A stretch of DNA of 64,000 nucleotides from an uncultured Pseudomonadota bacterium (GTDB lineage: Bacteria > Pseudomonadota > Gammaproteobacteria > Steroidobacterales > Woeseiaceae): assembly GCA_913055625.1 (NCBI GenBank), contig CAJXJW010000001.1, positions 434,001-498,000 on the forward strand, given 5' to 3'. A model generated the notes under the pieces. The model saw nothing but the letters and a program-made list of their open reading frames with translations. It was not told the origin of the DNA and made no database searches. A program made the translations under genes and the position numbers. Of the stretch, positions 18,995-28,349 are shown piece by piece; positions within the stretch are counted from its first letter, which is position 1; the number at the start of each line of letters is the position of its first letter.

Positions 18995-19307
18995 GATCAG
19001 CCCGGCCCAGTTGCTCGACCAGATCCGCATCCTCAACAAGGGGCTGCAGATCACGCCGGCCGACGCTACCGGTCCGGCGCAAAGGCCCGACTTCGGCGAC
19101 CTGCTGGGCAAGTCGCTGAACGCCGTCAACGAACTGCAACAGCAGTCGAACGCGCTGAAGACCGGCTTCGAGAATGGCACCGGCAGCGCGAGCCTCGCGG
19201 AAGTGATGATCGCGGCGCAGAAGGCGGACATCTCGTTTCGCGCCGTAACGGAAGTGCGCAACAAGCTCGTCCAGGCATACCAGGACATCATGAATATGCC
19301 GGTGTGA
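18987..19307 (+). CDS. fliE: Hook-basal body protein FliE
   Basis: A 106-residue protein linking the MS-ring to the rod. FGDLLGKSLNAVNELQQQSN and SLAEVMIAAQKADISFRAVT are the family core, and the end (NKLVQAYQDIMNMPV) is typical. It overlaps the preceding regulator by 8 bases, so its translation is likely coupled to it. It is the first of the fliEFGHIJ run. Confidence 0.95.
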   Translation: MNEISPAQLLDQIRILNKGLQITPADATGPAQRPDFGDLLGKSLNAVNELQQQSNALKTGFENGTGSASLAEVMIAAQKADISFRAVTEVRNKLVQAYQDIMNMPV

Positions 19308-19342
19308 TCGACGGCAGCAAAACGAAGGAACTCTGAGCTCCC

Positions 19343-20977
19343 ATGGAAAACAAGAACGTGACTGAAAGCGCGCCGCAGGCGGTCAGCAACCTGAACCTCG
19401 GTGGCGTACTCCGGATCCCGGCCGTGCACCAGGCGATGCTGCTGATTGGCATCGCGGCGGCCGTGGCGGCCGGTTTTGCGATCGTCCTCTGGTCGCAGAC
19501 GCCCGGCTACACGACGTTGTTCGGCGAACTCGAGTCCGGGGAGGCGGCTGAGATCGCCGACGCGCTGCGCTCGGCGAACATCGACTACAAGCTGGACGAG
19601 AAGAACGGCGGGATCCTCGTGCCGGAGTCGGCGCTGCACAACGCCCGCCTGCAGCTCGCGTCGCAGGGTCTGCCGGCCAGCGCGGCGGGCGGCATGAACT
19701 TGCTGCAGGACCAGTCGAGCTTCGGTGTCAGCCAATTCATGGAAAACGCCCGCTACCAGCACGCGCTGGAAGCCGAGTTGGCCCGCACCATCGCCAGTCT
19801 CGGGAGCGTGCGCGACGCGCGTGTGCACCTGGCGATTCCGAAGCAGTCGTCGTTCATCCGCGACCGCAAGTCCGCCAGTGCGTCGGTCCTCGTGCACCTG
19901 CACCGGGGCCGCGTCCTCGAGGCGGAACAGGCCGGCGCCGTCGTCAACCTCGTCGCGGCCAGCGTGCCCGACCTGTTGCCCGCCAACGTCACGGTCGTCG
20001 ACCAGTTTGGCACGCTGCTGAGTGCCGGTATGCATGCCGCGGACGCCCAGGCCAACAGCCAGTTTCGCTATGTCCGCAAGCTCGAAGACGTGTACCGGGC
20101 GCGTATCGTCGACCTGCTGACGCCGATCCTGGGGCCCGGCCGCGTGCGGGCGCAGGTCGTCGCTGACGTCGACTTCACGATGACCGAGGAGACGCGCGAA
20201 TCCTTCGACCCACAGCGGACGGTCGTCCGCAGCGAACGCGTCAGCGAAGACCTGACGACGGGCGTAGGCAACGGCGCCTCCGGCATCCCGGGCGCACTCA
20301 GCAACCAGCCGCCCGAAGCTGCCGAAGCGGAAAGCACCGCGTTCGTCGGCCCGTCCGAGGCGGTTCAGAACAGCGCAAAGACCAGCACCCGCAACTACGA
20401 GGTGGACCGGACCATCAGCCACACCCGTCCGCAGGCCGGCCGCATCGTCAAGCTGTCCGTCGCCGTGCTCGTCGACGAGGGGGCGAACGGCGAGGCCGAC
20501 GAAGGCGCCATACGGATCGATGAGGCCGCGCTCGCGAACTACACGGCGCTGGTCAAGGAGGCCGTCGGCTTTGACGAAGCGCGCGGTGACAGCGTCGTCG
20601 TCCTCGGCGAGTCGTTCCTGCAGGCTGACGATGGCTCGGTCGTGGAGCCGCCGGCGTTCTGGGAGAAGCCGGTGCTGCGCGACACGATGAAGCAGATTCT
20701 CGGCGCGCTGATTGTGCTGGCGATCGCGTTCGGCATCGTCCGGCCGATGCTGCGCGGCGTGTTCACGAGCAACGGGCAGCCGGCGCTGGCGGGTGAATAC
20801 CTGGGTGGCGGCGGAAACTTCCCGGTGCCGTCCGGCGGCGGGCGTCTCGCCACCGCCGGCGGGCAGGGTGGCATGGTGAGTTTCGATGAGAAGGTGGCGG
20901 CCGCGAAGAACATCACCGGCCGAGACCCGGCACGGGTGGCGCAACTCGTGAGGAAGTGGGTGGCTGGCAATGAGTGA
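19343..20977 (+). CDS. fliF: MS-ring protein FliF
   Basis: A 544-residue membrane ring protein. The first transmembrane helix is near residues 32-52 (AMLLIGIAAAVAAGFAIVLW), and the second near 451-468 (QILGALIVLAIAFGIVRPML). Between them lie the periplasmic ring-building domains, with NYEVDRTISHTRPQAGRI typical of FliF. The C-terminal tail (DPARVAQLVRKW) is the FliG-binding part. Its end overlaps fliG by 8 bases. Length is normal (about 540-570). Confidence 0.96.
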   Translation: MENKNVTESAPQAVSNLNLGGVLRIPAVHQAMLLIGIAAAVAAGFAIVLWSQTPGYTTLFGELESGEAAEIADALRSANIDYKLDEKNGGILVPESALHNARLQLASQGLPASAAGGMNLLQDQSSFGVSQFMENARYQHALEAELARTIASLGSVRDARVHLAIPKQSSFIRDRKSASASVLVHLHRGRVLEAEQAGAVVNLVAASVPDLLPANVTVVDQFGTLLSAGMHAADAQANSQFRYVRKLEDVYRARIVDLLTPILGPGRVRAQVVADVDFTMTEETRESFDPQRTVVRSERVSEDLTTGVGNGASGIPGALSNQPPEAAEAESTAFVGPSEAVQNSAKTSTRNYEVDRTISHTRPQAGRIVKLSVAVLVDEGANGEADEGAIRIDEAALANYTALVKEAVGFDEARGDSVVVLGESFLQADDGSVVEPPAFWEKPVLRDTMKQILGALIVLAIAFGIVRPMLRGVFTSNGQPALAGEYLGGGGNFPVPSGGGRLATAGGQGGMVSFDEKVAAAKNITGRDPARVAQLVRKWVAGNE

Positions 20978-21980
20978 AGCAACAGGCATGCAGGCCAGCG
21001 GCACGGAACGGGCGGCACTCCTGCTGATGACGCTGGGCGAGCAGGAGGCAGCCGAGGTGCTGCGCTACATGAATGCTGACGAAGTGCAGGCAATCGGGAC
21101 GGCCATGGCGTCGATGAAAAAGGTCACGCGCGACGATGCGGACTTCGTGCTCGATAATTTCATTACCGACTTCGAAGACAACGTCGTGCTCGGCGCTGAC
21201 GCGCAGAGCTACGTTCGCAACATCCTGTCGAACGCGTTCGGGCCGAGCAAGGCGAACGCGTTCATCGACCGGATCATGGCCGGCGAGGACGCTACCGGAC
21301 TCGAAGCCCTGAAGTGGATGAGTTCGCGCGACGTCGTGAAGATCGTCAAGGACGAGCATCCGCAGATCGTTGCGATCGTTCTCGCCTACCTCGGTGCCGA
21401 CCAGGCTGCCGAGGTCGTTGAGCAGCTGCCGGAGGAGGTGCGCTCCGACATCCTGATCCGGGTCGCGACGCTGTCGGACATCCAGCAGGGCGCGTTGGCG
21501 GAGATCGAGAACCTCATCGCCAGCAAGGCCAGCGGCGACGGTGCGGGCGCGGCGCGCAAGGTGGGCGGCGAGAAAGTGGCCGCCAACATCGTGAACGCGC
21601 TGAAGGTCGATCGCGGCCAGGCCCTGCTGGAGCAGATCAAGGAGAAGGACGCCGAGGTCTCGGATCGCATCGCGGAGATGATGTTCACGTTCGACACGTT
21701 GCTGAACGTCGCGGACCGTGGCATCCAGGCGCTGCTGCGCGAAATCTCGAACGACCTGCTGGTCGTCGCGCTGAAAGGCTGCGACCCGGCGGTGTCCGAC
21801 AAGCTGCTGAACAACATGTCGAAGCGCGCATCGGCGCTGCTGAAGGAGGACATGGAGGCGAAGGGGCCGATCAAGCTCTCGGAAGTGGAGGCCGCGCAGA
21901 AGGAAATTCTCGACGTGGCACGGCGCTTGTCGGAATCGGGCGACATCGATCTCGGCCAGGGCGACGACGAGTATGTCTGA
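20970..21980 (+). CDS. fliG: Motor switch protein FliG
   Basis: A 336-residue rotor protein that binds FliF and interacts with the stator. The EHPQ motif (DEHPQIVAIVLAYL, Glu129) marks the middle domain, and the C-terminal torque domain carries FTFDTLLNVADRGIQALLRE with the expected charged residues. It overlaps fliF at the start and fliH at the end by 8 bases each. The stator partners are the PomAB proteins at 38-40 kb. Confidence 0.97.
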   Translation: MSEATGMQASGTERAALLLMTLGEQEAAEVLRYMNADEVQAIGTAMASMKKVTRDDADFVLDNFITDFEDNVVLGADAQSYVRNILSNAFGPSKANAFIDRIMAGEDATGLEALKWMSSRDVVKIVKDEHPQIVAIVLAYLGADQAAEVVEQLPEEVRSDILIRVATLSDIQQGALAEIENLIASKASGDGAGAARKVGGEKVAANIVNALKVDRGQALLEQIKEKDAEVSDRIAEMMFTFDTLLNVADRGIQALLREISNDLLVVALKGCDPAVSDKLLNNMSKRASALLKEDMEAKGPIKLSEVEAAQKEILDVARRLSESGDIDLGQGDDEYV

Positions 21981-22566
21981 GAATTCGGCAGCCGCCGAAC
22001 GCTGGAAAGTACCCGCCATCGACGGTGGCGACGGTGCCGGCTATCTCACCGCCGGGCGTCTCGAGGAATTGCAGAAGGCCGCGTACGACGAGGCGTACGA
22101 GCGCGGTCTCGCCGAGGGCATTGCGGCCGGCGAGGAGCAGGTGACAGAGCGCGTTCGCCGCCTCGAGCAGCTGTTGCACGCGCTGGCGCGGCCGTTCGAC
22201 GAGCTGGACGACCAGGTCGAGAAGCAGCTCGTCGAGCTCGCGATGACCGCGGTGCAGCAGCTATTTCGCCGCGAGATCAAACGCGAGCCCGCTCATGTGA
22301 TCGGCGTCGTTCGCGAGGCAATCGGGTTGCTACCCGTAGCCAGCCGCGACGTACGCGTGCATCTGCATCCCGACGACGCGAAGCTCGTTCGAGAGCGGCT
22401 CGCGCCTTCGGACAACGAGCCGGCCTGGATTATCGTCGAGGACCCGCTGCTGGCGCACGGCGGCTGCACTGTCACGACCGACACCTCGCGTATCGACGCC
22501 ACTGCGGAAGCGCGCCTCAGTTCGGTCATGCAACAGATTGCGGGAGACCAGCGCCATGCAACGTGA
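21973..22566 (+). CDS. fliH: Flagellar export ATPase regulator FliH
   Basis: A 197-residue cytoplasmic stator of the export ATPase. It has an Ala/Gly/Glu-rich helical stretch ([20 protein letters not shown], about residues 37-56) with repeated GxxxG-like spacing, followed by a coiled coil. The C-terminal domain ([10 protein letters not shown] and [20 protein letters not shown]) is the FliH/HrpE family end. It overlaps fliG and fliI. Confidence 0.94.
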   Translation: MSENSAAAERWKVPAIDGGDGAGYLTAGRLEELQKAAYDEAYERGLAEGIAAGEEQVTERVRRLEQLLHALARPFDELDDQVEKQLVELAMTAVQQLFRREIKREPAHVIGVVREAIGLLPVASRDVRVHLHPDDAKLVRERLAPSDNEPAWIIVEDPLLAHGGCTVTTDTSRIDATAEARLSSVMQQIAGDQRHAT

Positions 22567-23959
22567 CGCGGTCCCGATGCCGGCTGGTCCCCTGCCGAAC
22601 CGCAGCCTCGAACGCGCGCTCAGGCTAGGCGCCTTCACCGACCGGGCGGCCGAGGCGGCGCCCGAGATGGTCGTCGAAGGCGTCCTGCGACGCAGCGTCG
22701 GCCTGACGATGGAGGCGGAAGGCTGCCATGCAGAGCTCGGCGGGCGTTGCGACGTCGTCGCCGCAGACGGCCGCCGCGTGGAGACAGAGGTCGTCGGCTT
22801 CTCCGGCGAACGCCTGTTCCTGATGCCGGTGGCCAACGTGCGTGGCGTGGGGCCCGGTGCGCGCGTGATCCCTGTGTCCGGCACGCCGGAGATCCGGGTC
22901 GGTGACGAACTGCTCGGCCGCGTGCTCGACGGGCGAGGCGATCCGCTGGACGGCGGGCCGCCGATCCGCAGCAGCGATCGGGTCTCCCTGTTCGGCCAAC
23001 CGATCAACCCGCTCCGGCGACGGCCGATCCGCCAGCAGCTCGACGTCGGCGTGCGATCGATCAACTCGATCCTGTCGGTCGGCCGCGGCCAGCGCATGGG
23101 CTTGTTCGCCGGCAGCGGCGTCGGCAAGAGCATGCTGCTCGGCATGATGACGCGCAACACGGAAGCCGATGTCGTGGTCGTGGGCCTGATCGGCGAGCGC
23201 GGCCGCGAAGTGCGCGAGTTCATCGATGAATCGCTGGGTGAACGCGGGCGCCGGAAGGCCGTGGTCGTCGCAACCCCCGCGGACGATACACCGCTGATGC
23301 GCCTGCACGGCGCGTGGCTTACGGCCGCGATCGCCGAGTACTTCCGGGACCAGGGCCGCAATGTGCTCCTGCTGATGGACTCGTTGACGCGCTTCGCCCA
23401 GGCCCAGCGCGAGATTGCGCTGGCGATCGGCGAGCCGCCTGCGACGAAGGGCTACCCGCCGTCGGTGTTCGCGAAACTGCCGCAGCTCGTCGAGCGCGCG
23501 GGCAATGGCGCCGAGGGAAGCGGGTCGATCTCGGCGATCTACACCGTGCTCGCGGAAGGGGATGATCAGAACGACCCGGTCGTCGACGCGTCACGCGCAA
23601 TCCTTGACGGCCATATCGTGCTGTCGCGCAGCATGGCGGACGCCGGCATCTACCCCGCCGTCGACGTCGAGTCCTCGGTCAGCCGTGCGATGACGCGCTT
23701 CGTCGACCACTCGCAGCAGGAACTGGTCACGCGGTTCCGGCAGGTTTACGCGACTTACCAGGAGAATCGGGATCTCGTGTCGGTCGGCGCCTACCAGCCG
23801 GGCACGAACCCGCAGCTCGACGAGGCGATTGCGCTGTGGCCGGCCATCACCGGTTTCCTGCGCCAGCACCACGACGACTGCATCGACGCAAAGAAGAGCC
23901 TCGCGGACCTGCGCGCTTTGTTCACGCCGCGCGACGACGATGACGAGGCCGACGCGTGA
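22556..23959 (+). CDS. fliI: Flagellum-specific export ATPase FliI
   Basis: A 467-residue F1-beta-like ATPase that energises flagellar type III export. Walker A is AGSGVGKS (185-192); [20 protein letters not shown] carries the Walker B/DSLTR motif, and [20 protein letters not shown] is a family signature. The start at 22556 is chosen because CGGGAG lies 10 bases upstream; it overlaps fliH by 11 bases. The end overlaps fliJ (ATGA-like, GTGAAAC). Confidence 0.96.
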   Translation: MQRDAVPMPAGPLPNRSLERALRLGAFTDRAAEAAPEMVVEGVLRRSVGLTMEAEGCHAELGGRCDVVAADGRRVETEVVGFSGERLFLMPVANVRGVGPGARVIPVSGTPEIRVGDELLGRVLDGRGDPLDGGPPIRSSDRVSLFGQPINPLRRRPIRQQLDVGVRSINSILSVGRGQRMGLFAGSGVGKSMLLGMMTRNTEADVVVVGLIGERGREVREFIDESLGERGRRKAVVVATPADDTPLMRLHGAWLTAAIAEYFRDQGRNVLLLMDSLTRFAQAQREIALAIGEPPATKGYPPSVFAKLPQLVERAGNGAEGSGSISAIYTVLAEGDDQNDPVVDASRAILDGHIVLSRSMADAGIYPAVDVESSVSRAMTRFVDHSQQELVTRFRQVYATYQENRDLVSVGAYQPGTNPQLDEAIALWPAITGFLRQHHDDCIDAKKSLADLRALFTPRDDDDEADA

Positions 23960-24402
23960 AACAGAAGGCGGATCGACTCCGGCGAATACTCGCGCTGGCG
24001 GCAACGGAGGAACGCCGGCTTGCGGTCCAGACCGGGCGGTCGCAGGCGCGGCTCAACGAACAGCGCACGCGCCTTCGCGAGCTGCACGAGCATCGCCGGA
24101 CGTATGCAAAGCGAACGCCGGAAGCCGGCAACGTTCCCGCGGCCCACTGGAAGGACTACCAGGGATTCCTCGGACGGCTCGACCAAGCCGTCCGTTCGCA
24201 GCAGCAGATCATCACGGATTGCGAGCGCTCACTGGACCTGCACCGCCGGCGCTGGCAGGTGAAGCGGCAGCGCGTGGAGTCGTTGCAGCAGGTCGTCGAT
24301 CGCGCCGAGGAGGTGCTGCGCCGGGCGACGGAGCGGCGCGAGCAGCGCGCGCTGGACGACCTGCCGGCCGGCCGCCACGGCTTCGGCCACGGCGGGGCGT
24401 GA
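23956..24402 (+). CDS. fliJ: Flagellar export protein FliJ
   Basis: A 148-residue coiled-coil stalk protein for the FliI ATPase ring, rich in Arg, Glu and Gln. It starts with GTG overlapping the fliI stop by 4 bases. Low-complexity coiled coils give little direct similarity, so the call leans on position after fliI, size and helical content. A sigma-54 box begins on the next base after its stop. Confidence 0.9.
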   Translation: MKQKADRLRRILALAATEERRLAVQTGRSQARLNEQRTRLRELHEHRRTYAKRTPEAGNVPAAHWKDYQGFLGRLDQAVRSQQQIITDCERSLDLHRRRWQVKRQRVESLQQVVDRAEEVLRRATERREQRALDDLPAGRHGFGHGGA

Positions 24403-24418
24403 TGGCACGCAACTTGCT
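24403..24418 (+). promoter_or_regulatory. Sigma-54 promoter for fliK
   Basis: TGGCACG-CAAC-TTGCT is a perfect -24/-12 element. It begins immediately after the fliJ stop codon and leaves a leader of about 50 bases to fliK. Confidence 0.9.
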
Positions 24419-24481
24419 ATTTCTCAACTGACACCCGGAAACGTCGACAGTGATCGACCCACGATGACCATGGGAGCCCGA

Positions 24482-25870
24482 ATGCGGCCCGAATTGCCCA
24501 CCAGTATCGAGTCCTTGTTGCGACAGGTCCGCCCCGGCGGCGGCCATTTTTCTGCATCGAAACAACAAGTTGAGACGAGCGGCTTCGCGAACCTGCTGGT
24601 CGCCGGCACGGCGCCGGCGACGCAGGGCGACGTCGTGCCGGCCGCCGTCCCGGTCCACCCCGCCGGCGACATCCTGCCGCCGGCCGGCAAGGCTCTGCCG
24701 GGTGGCCGCACGCCGCCGCCGGACCCGGCCGGGCCGCTGTCACCTCCGACGGACACGGCCGTCGAGCCGGCCGCGGACGTGTCGACCGAGTCGCTGGCAC
24801 TGATGCTCGAGGATAGCGGCAGCGTTGCGGTCCCCGCCGGGATGCCGCCGGTATCCCGGCAGGGGAGCGACGGCGCGGCGTCGGAGGGCTCGGGGGAGGG
24901 GAAACCCGCCGAGGCCCGCCCGGTGACCCCGGTTGTTGCGCCGGTCGTCGTCCCGCCGTCGGCGGGCCCCGATGACGGGGCGGGCTCCACGACGAACGTC
25001 GCGGCGCGCGCTATACCGGTCGCCGCCCCGCCGTTGCCACAGGACCCGGGCCGTGCTCCGGCCCCGTCCAAGCGGGCGACGCCGCCACTCGCGGTTGCCG
25101 CGACCGGCGATGCCGGCCGGCCGTTGCCGGAGACGCGCATCGAGGTTGCGCCGGCGGCATCCGGCCGTCCGCAGCCCGTGCCGTCGACGGACGACGCGGC
25201 GCTGCGCGCGGATGCTGCGACCCGCAGCGTGCGCGATGCGCTCGTGCCGATGGCCACCGCCGCGCCGGTACCGCGACCCGCGCCGTCCGACGCGACGGTG
25301 CGAGCGCGTCCGGCGGGCGAAGCGGGGCACGCAATCGACCGGCTGCCTGCCGCGGCAACCGACGCCGGGCAGGGACTGCAGGCGGGCGGGCCGGCGCGAG
25401 CGGCCGACCCGGCCGTTTCCGCCCCGGCGACAACCGCCCGAGACAGCATCAGCGTGCCGGTCCAGGACCCGGCGTGGGATTCGGCGTTGTCCGAGCGCGT
25501 CGTGATGATGTCGCGCGACCAGCGTCACAGCGCCGAATTGCGCCTCTCGCCGGCCGACCTCGGCCCGCTGCGCGTCCAGCTGACGGTCGAGGACGGTAAG
25601 GCCGACGTCAGTTTTCACGTCCAGCACGGCGTGACGCGTGACGCGATCGAACAGGCGCTACCGCGGCTTCGCGAAATGCTCGCCGACAACGGCTTGCAGC
25701 TCGGCCGCTGCGATGTCGGTGATGCCGGGACCCAGGACCGCGCCGCGAGCCGCGACGCACGTCCGGCGCCGAGCGCTCCGCCCGGCACGGCCGACGCGGA
25801 GGACGACGGGACGACGGCACCGGCGACGACGCTGCGCGAGGCGCGCGGCCTGATCGATACGTTCGTCTGA
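24482..25870 (+). CDS. fliK: Flagellar hook-length control protein FliK
   Basis: About 462 residues. The first ~330 residues are Pro/Ala-rich and of low complexity, as expected for the ruler part. The C-terminal domain (about 340-420) has the conserved core AELRLSPADLGPLRVQLTVE with DVSFHVQHGVTRDAIEQALP and LREMLADNGLQLG, the export-switch region that contacts FlhB. The ATG at 24482 is preferred because GGGAG lies 5 bases upstream; ATG codons at 24464 and 24470 are in frame. It has its own sigma-54 promoter and a separate unit follows. Confidence 0.92.
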   Translation: MRPELPTSIESLLRQVRPGGGHFSASKQQVETSGFANLLVAGTAPATQGDVVPAAVPVHPAGDILPPAGKALPGGRTPPPDPAGPLSPPTDTAVEPAADVSTESLALMLEDSGSVAVPAGMPPVSRQGSDGAASEGSGEGKPAEARPVTPVVAPVVVPPSAGPDDGAGSTTNVAARAIPVAAPPLPQDPGRAPAPSKRATPPLAVAATGDAGRPLPETRIEVAPAASGRPQPVPSTDDAALRADAATRSVRDALVPMATAAPVPRPAPSDATVRARPAGEAGHAIDRLPAAATDAGQGLQAGGPARAADPAVSAPATTARDSISVPVQDPAWDSALSERVVMMSRDQRHSAELRLSPADLGPLRVQLTVEDGKADVSFHVQHGVTRDAIEQALPRLREMLADNGLQLGRCDVGDAGTQDRAASRDARPAPSAPPGTADAEDDGTTAPATTLREARGLIDTFV

Positions 25871-25896
25871 TGGTCTGGATGCCGTGAAGCCCCGGG

Positions 25897-25961
25897 GCGT
25901 CAAGAATCCGTCGGCCGGTCTCCGGATCTCGCCGGAAGGCCGGCGGAGCGTCAGGAATCCG
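25897..25961. repeat. 14-base direct repeat after fliK
   Basis: GCGTCAAGAATCCG (25897-25910) and GCGTCAGGAATCCG (25948-25961) differ at one base. They flank the hairpin at 25908-25946. The function is unknown; the spacing of 51 bases is near five helical turns. Confidence 0.5.
25908..25946 (+). terminator. Long hairpin after fliK
   Basis: A 9-base stem, CCGTCGGCC with GGCCGGCGG (one G-U pair), encloses a 21-base loop that itself contains CCGG repeats. There is no T-run. It may limit read-through from fliK into the fliL promoter region; the rest of the 216-base gap has no gene. Confidence 0.4.
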
Positions 25962-26041
25962 GCGACGGAAAACCGCTGACCCGGGTTCCACCATATCGTA
26001 ACCCATTGAAAAAATAAAGAAAAAGACCTTCTACCGGCTCT

Positions 26042-26057
26042 TGGCATGCGCCTTGCA
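26042..26057 (+). promoter_or_regulatory. Sigma-54 promoter for fliL operon
   Basis: TGGCATG-CGCC-TTGCA: one change from the -24 consensus, with a perfect -12 box and spacing. It is preceded by an A-rich stretch (26007-26025) and should drive fliLMNOPQR-flhBA onward. Confidence 0.85.
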
Positions 26058-26086
26058 TCACTCCTGTCGACCCACAGGAGCTGGAC

Positions 26087-26599
26087 ATGGCAGAAGAGCA
26101 AACCCAGATCATCGATTCCCCGGCACCTGCCGGCAGAAGCAAGCTATGGCTGTTCGCCGGCATTGGCGTCGTTACCCTTGCTGCGTTGGGCGTGGGCGCG
26201 TGGCTGTTTCTTGCGAGCCCGGGCACGTCCGAGGCCGAGGCCGAGGGCGCGCCGGTCGCCGAGAAGCCGCCGTCCAAGCCGCCGATCTACCAGAGCCTGC
26301 ACCCGGCACTGGTCGTCAATTTCAAGGACGAGACGGGCGACGCGCACTACATGCAGATCACGATGGAGGTCATGTCGCGTGACCAGTCCGTCATCAACGC
26401 CGTGCGCGAACACACGCCGGCGATCCGGAACGCGCTGATCCTGCTGTACAGCGGCGCCATCTTCGAAGATGTCGAGACCCGGGCCGGCAAGGAAAAGATG
26501 CTGGCGGACGGACGCGCCGAGATCGAGCGCATCGTCGCGGAGGCGAGCGGCGAACGGGGCGTCGAGGCGCTGTATTTCACGTCACTGGTCATCCAGTAA
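26087..26599 (+). CDS. fliL: Flagellar basal body-associated protein FliL
   Basis: A 170-residue inner-membrane protein that surrounds and stabilises stator units. A single transmembrane helix lies near residues 22-43 (WLFAGIGVVTLAALGVGAWL). The periplasmic domain has the family pattern HPALVVNFKDETGDAHYMQI and ends VEALYFTSLVIQ. GGAG lies upstream of the ATG. It leads the fliL-fliA gene run and would work with the PomAB stator. Confidence 0.94.
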   Translation: MAEEQTQIIDSPAPAGRSKLWLFAGIGVVTLAALGVGAWLFLASPGTSEAEAEGAPVAEKPPSKPPIYQSLHPALVVNFKDETGDAHYMQITMEVMSRDQSVINAVREHTPAIRNALILLYSGAIFEDVETRAGKEKMLADGRAEIERIVAEASGERGVEALYFTSLVIQ

Positions 26600-26610
26600 C
26601 GGCGGGCGTC

Positions 26611-27603
26611 ATGAGCGACCAGATCATTTCCGACGAAGAGAAGAGCGCGCTGCTCGATGGTGTCGAGAGCGGCGACGTCGAGGTCCACTCGAGCACCGGA
26701 CCGCGCTATGCGACCGTGGCGGAGTTCAGCATCCCGCCGCACAACTGCATCGTCTCGAACAGCTTTCCGCGCCTGCAGAAGCTGAACCGAAATGTCGCGG
26801 GCAGCTTCGGCAAGGCCGTCAGCGTGATGCTGAACCGCAAGGTAGACGTCCTGCCGGGGCCGGTTTCGATCGACACCTGGGGCGAATTCTCCGGACGCGG
26901 CGACGCGCCATCCGTACTGTACGCGTTTTCCGCAAACCCGTTGACGGGCAACGCCGTGATCATCGTCCCGGCTGCCCTGGTCGGGCACATCGTGGAGACG
27001 TTCTTCGGTGGGCCCGCACTGCGTCGCGGAGAGCGCCGTGGCGGCGAGTTCACGCCGGGCGAACTGAAGGTGGTCTCGCTGTTCTGCGAGGAACTGGCGC
27101 GCGCAATCGCGACGACCTGGAAAGGCGTGACCGAGTTGTCGCCGCAACGCACCGGGCTCTACCAGAGCACCGACGTCGTCGACGTGCTCGACGGAGCCGC
27201 CGAGATCGTCGCCTGCGAGTTCGTCGCGCAGTTCGGCGAAGAACACTTCGAGTATCACGTGGCCTGGCCGGTCGCGATGCTGGCGCCGCTGCTGCCCGTG
27301 CTCGAAGGGCAGAAGAAGAACCGCGATGCCGCGCAGGACGCCCGCTGGGAACAGGTGCTCCGCGCGACCCTGCCGGACGCAACCGTCGGCCTGACGACCT
27401 GCATCGGCAACGCACGCCTGAACCTCCGCAGCATCGCCGACCTGGCGGCCGGCGATGTCATCGAGTTCGTGAATCCGCGGCGCGGCCGCATTTTTGCCGG
27501 CAGCGTGCCGGTGCTGGAAGGCCGCTTCGGCGTGCATGACGGCCGCTACGCCATCGAGGCGGGCCGCTGGCTCACGAATGACGCCGAGCCGCGTACCCAC
27601 TAA
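26611..27603 (+). CDS. fliM: Motor switch protein FliM, divergent N-terminus
   Basis: A 330-residue C-ring protein. The middle CheC-like domain (about 50-230) and the C-terminal SpoA-like domain (ATVGLTTCIGNARLNLRSIA then AAGDVIEF) are clear. The N-terminus reads IISDEEKSALLDGV where typical FliM has LSQxEIDALLxGV, so the CheY-P binding motif is weak: Glu-Ile-Asp has become Glu-Lys-Ser. The loop usually read as GGDGR is GGPAL here. It lies 11 bases after fliL, with fliN next. Confidence 0.92.
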   Translation: MSDQIISDEEKSALLDGVESGDVEVHSSTGPRYATVAEFSIPPHNCIVSNSFPRLQKLNRNVAGSFGKAVSVMLNRKVDVLPGPVSIDTWGEFSGRGDAPSVLYAFSANPLTGNAVIIVPAALVGHIVETFFGGPALRRGERRGGEFTPGELKVVSLFCEELARAIATTWKGVTELSPQRTGLYQSTDVVDVLDGAAEIVACEFVAQFGEEHFEYHVAWPVAMLAPLLPVLEGQKKNRDAAQDARWEQVLRATLPDATVGLTTCIGNARLNLRSIADLAAGDVIEFVNPRRGRIFAGSVPVLEGRFGVHDGRYAIEAGRWLTNDAEPRTH

Positions 27604-27636
27604 CCCGGAAACGAGGAAGACCCGAGGAATCTCCGC

Positions 27637-28002
27637 ATGAATGAAGAAACGACGAAAGACAGCGCATCAAAGCCGGGCGCTGCCGCGAACTACGCGCCGG
27701 ACCAGCTCCAGGACAACGGCGCGAGTGCGGCCGGGGGCGAGGTCAATCTCGACCTCGTACTCGACATCCCGGTCAGTGTCAGTCTGCGCGTCGGCTCGAC
27801 CGACATCGCGATTCGCGATCTCGTCAAGCTGGTGGAAGGATCGGTGATCGCCCTGGACCGCGAGGCAACGGAGCCGATGGACCTGCTGGTCAACGGCACG
27901 TTGATCGCGCGCGGCGAGATCGTCGTCGTCGACGGCCGCTTCGGCGTTCGCCTGACGGACGTCGTCAGCCCGCTCGAACGTATCGAGACGCTCAGCCAAT
28001 GA
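27637..28002 (+). CDS. fliN: Motor switch protein FliN
   Basis: A 121-residue C-ring protein. The SpoA domain is typical: VNLDLVLDIPVSVSLRVGST, then LVKLVEGSVIALDREATEPM and LVNGTLIARGEIVVVDGRFG. The N-terminal 35 residues are polar and variable. The end overlaps fliO by 4 bases (ATGA). FliN docks FliH and takes part in switching. Confidence 0.96.
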   Translation: MNEETTKDSASKPGAAANYAPDQLQDNGASAAGGEVNLDLVLDIPVSVSLRVGSTDIAIRDLVKLVEGSVIALDREATEPMDLLVNGTLIARGEIVVVDGRFGVRLTDVVSPLERIETLSQ

Positions 28003-28349
28003 CCGTGAACCCCGCAGGCGGGCCCGAACTCGTGAGCATGGTGGCGAGCCTGCTGCTCGTCGTCGGCGCCATCATCGCGTTCGGCTGGCTGTTCTCGCGC
28101 AGCAAGATGATCGGCTCGGGCAACAGCGATGCCATACAAATCGTCGCCAGTCGCGCGCTGGGCGCCAAGGAGCGCCTGGTGCTCGTCGAGGTCGGCAAGA
28201 CGCAGGTCCTGATCGGCATGACCCCGGCCAGCGTGCAGTCGCTGCACGTCTTCGACACGCCGCCGGTCGAGGCCCGGGACCCGAATGCCGGCATTCCGCA
28301 GGGATTCGCGAACCGGTTGCGCACGGCGCTAAAGGAGATTCGCCGTTGA
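27999..28349 (+). CDS. fliO: Flagellar export protein FliO
   Basis: A 116-residue membrane protein that helps FliP ring assembly. One transmembrane helix lies near residues 12-31 (MVASLLLVVGAIIAFGWLFS). The cytoplasmic domain has the family feel of IVASRALGAKERLVLVEVGK and TQVLIGMTPASVQSLHVF. It starts by ATGA overlap with fliN and ends overlapping fliP by 4 bases. Confidence 0.93.
   Translation: MTVNPAGGPELVSMVASLLLVVGAIIAFGWLFSRSKMIGSGNSDAIQIVASRALGAKERLVLVEVGKTQVLIGMTPASVQSLHVFDTPPVEARDPNAGIPQGFANRLRTALKEIRR

Noticed and set aside
18761-21004. 747-codon open frame antisense to fliEF and the fleR-like gene
   Set aside because: High GC makes long antisense frames common; fliE, fliF and the regulator are unmistakable on the other strand and no domain is seen in the antisense product.
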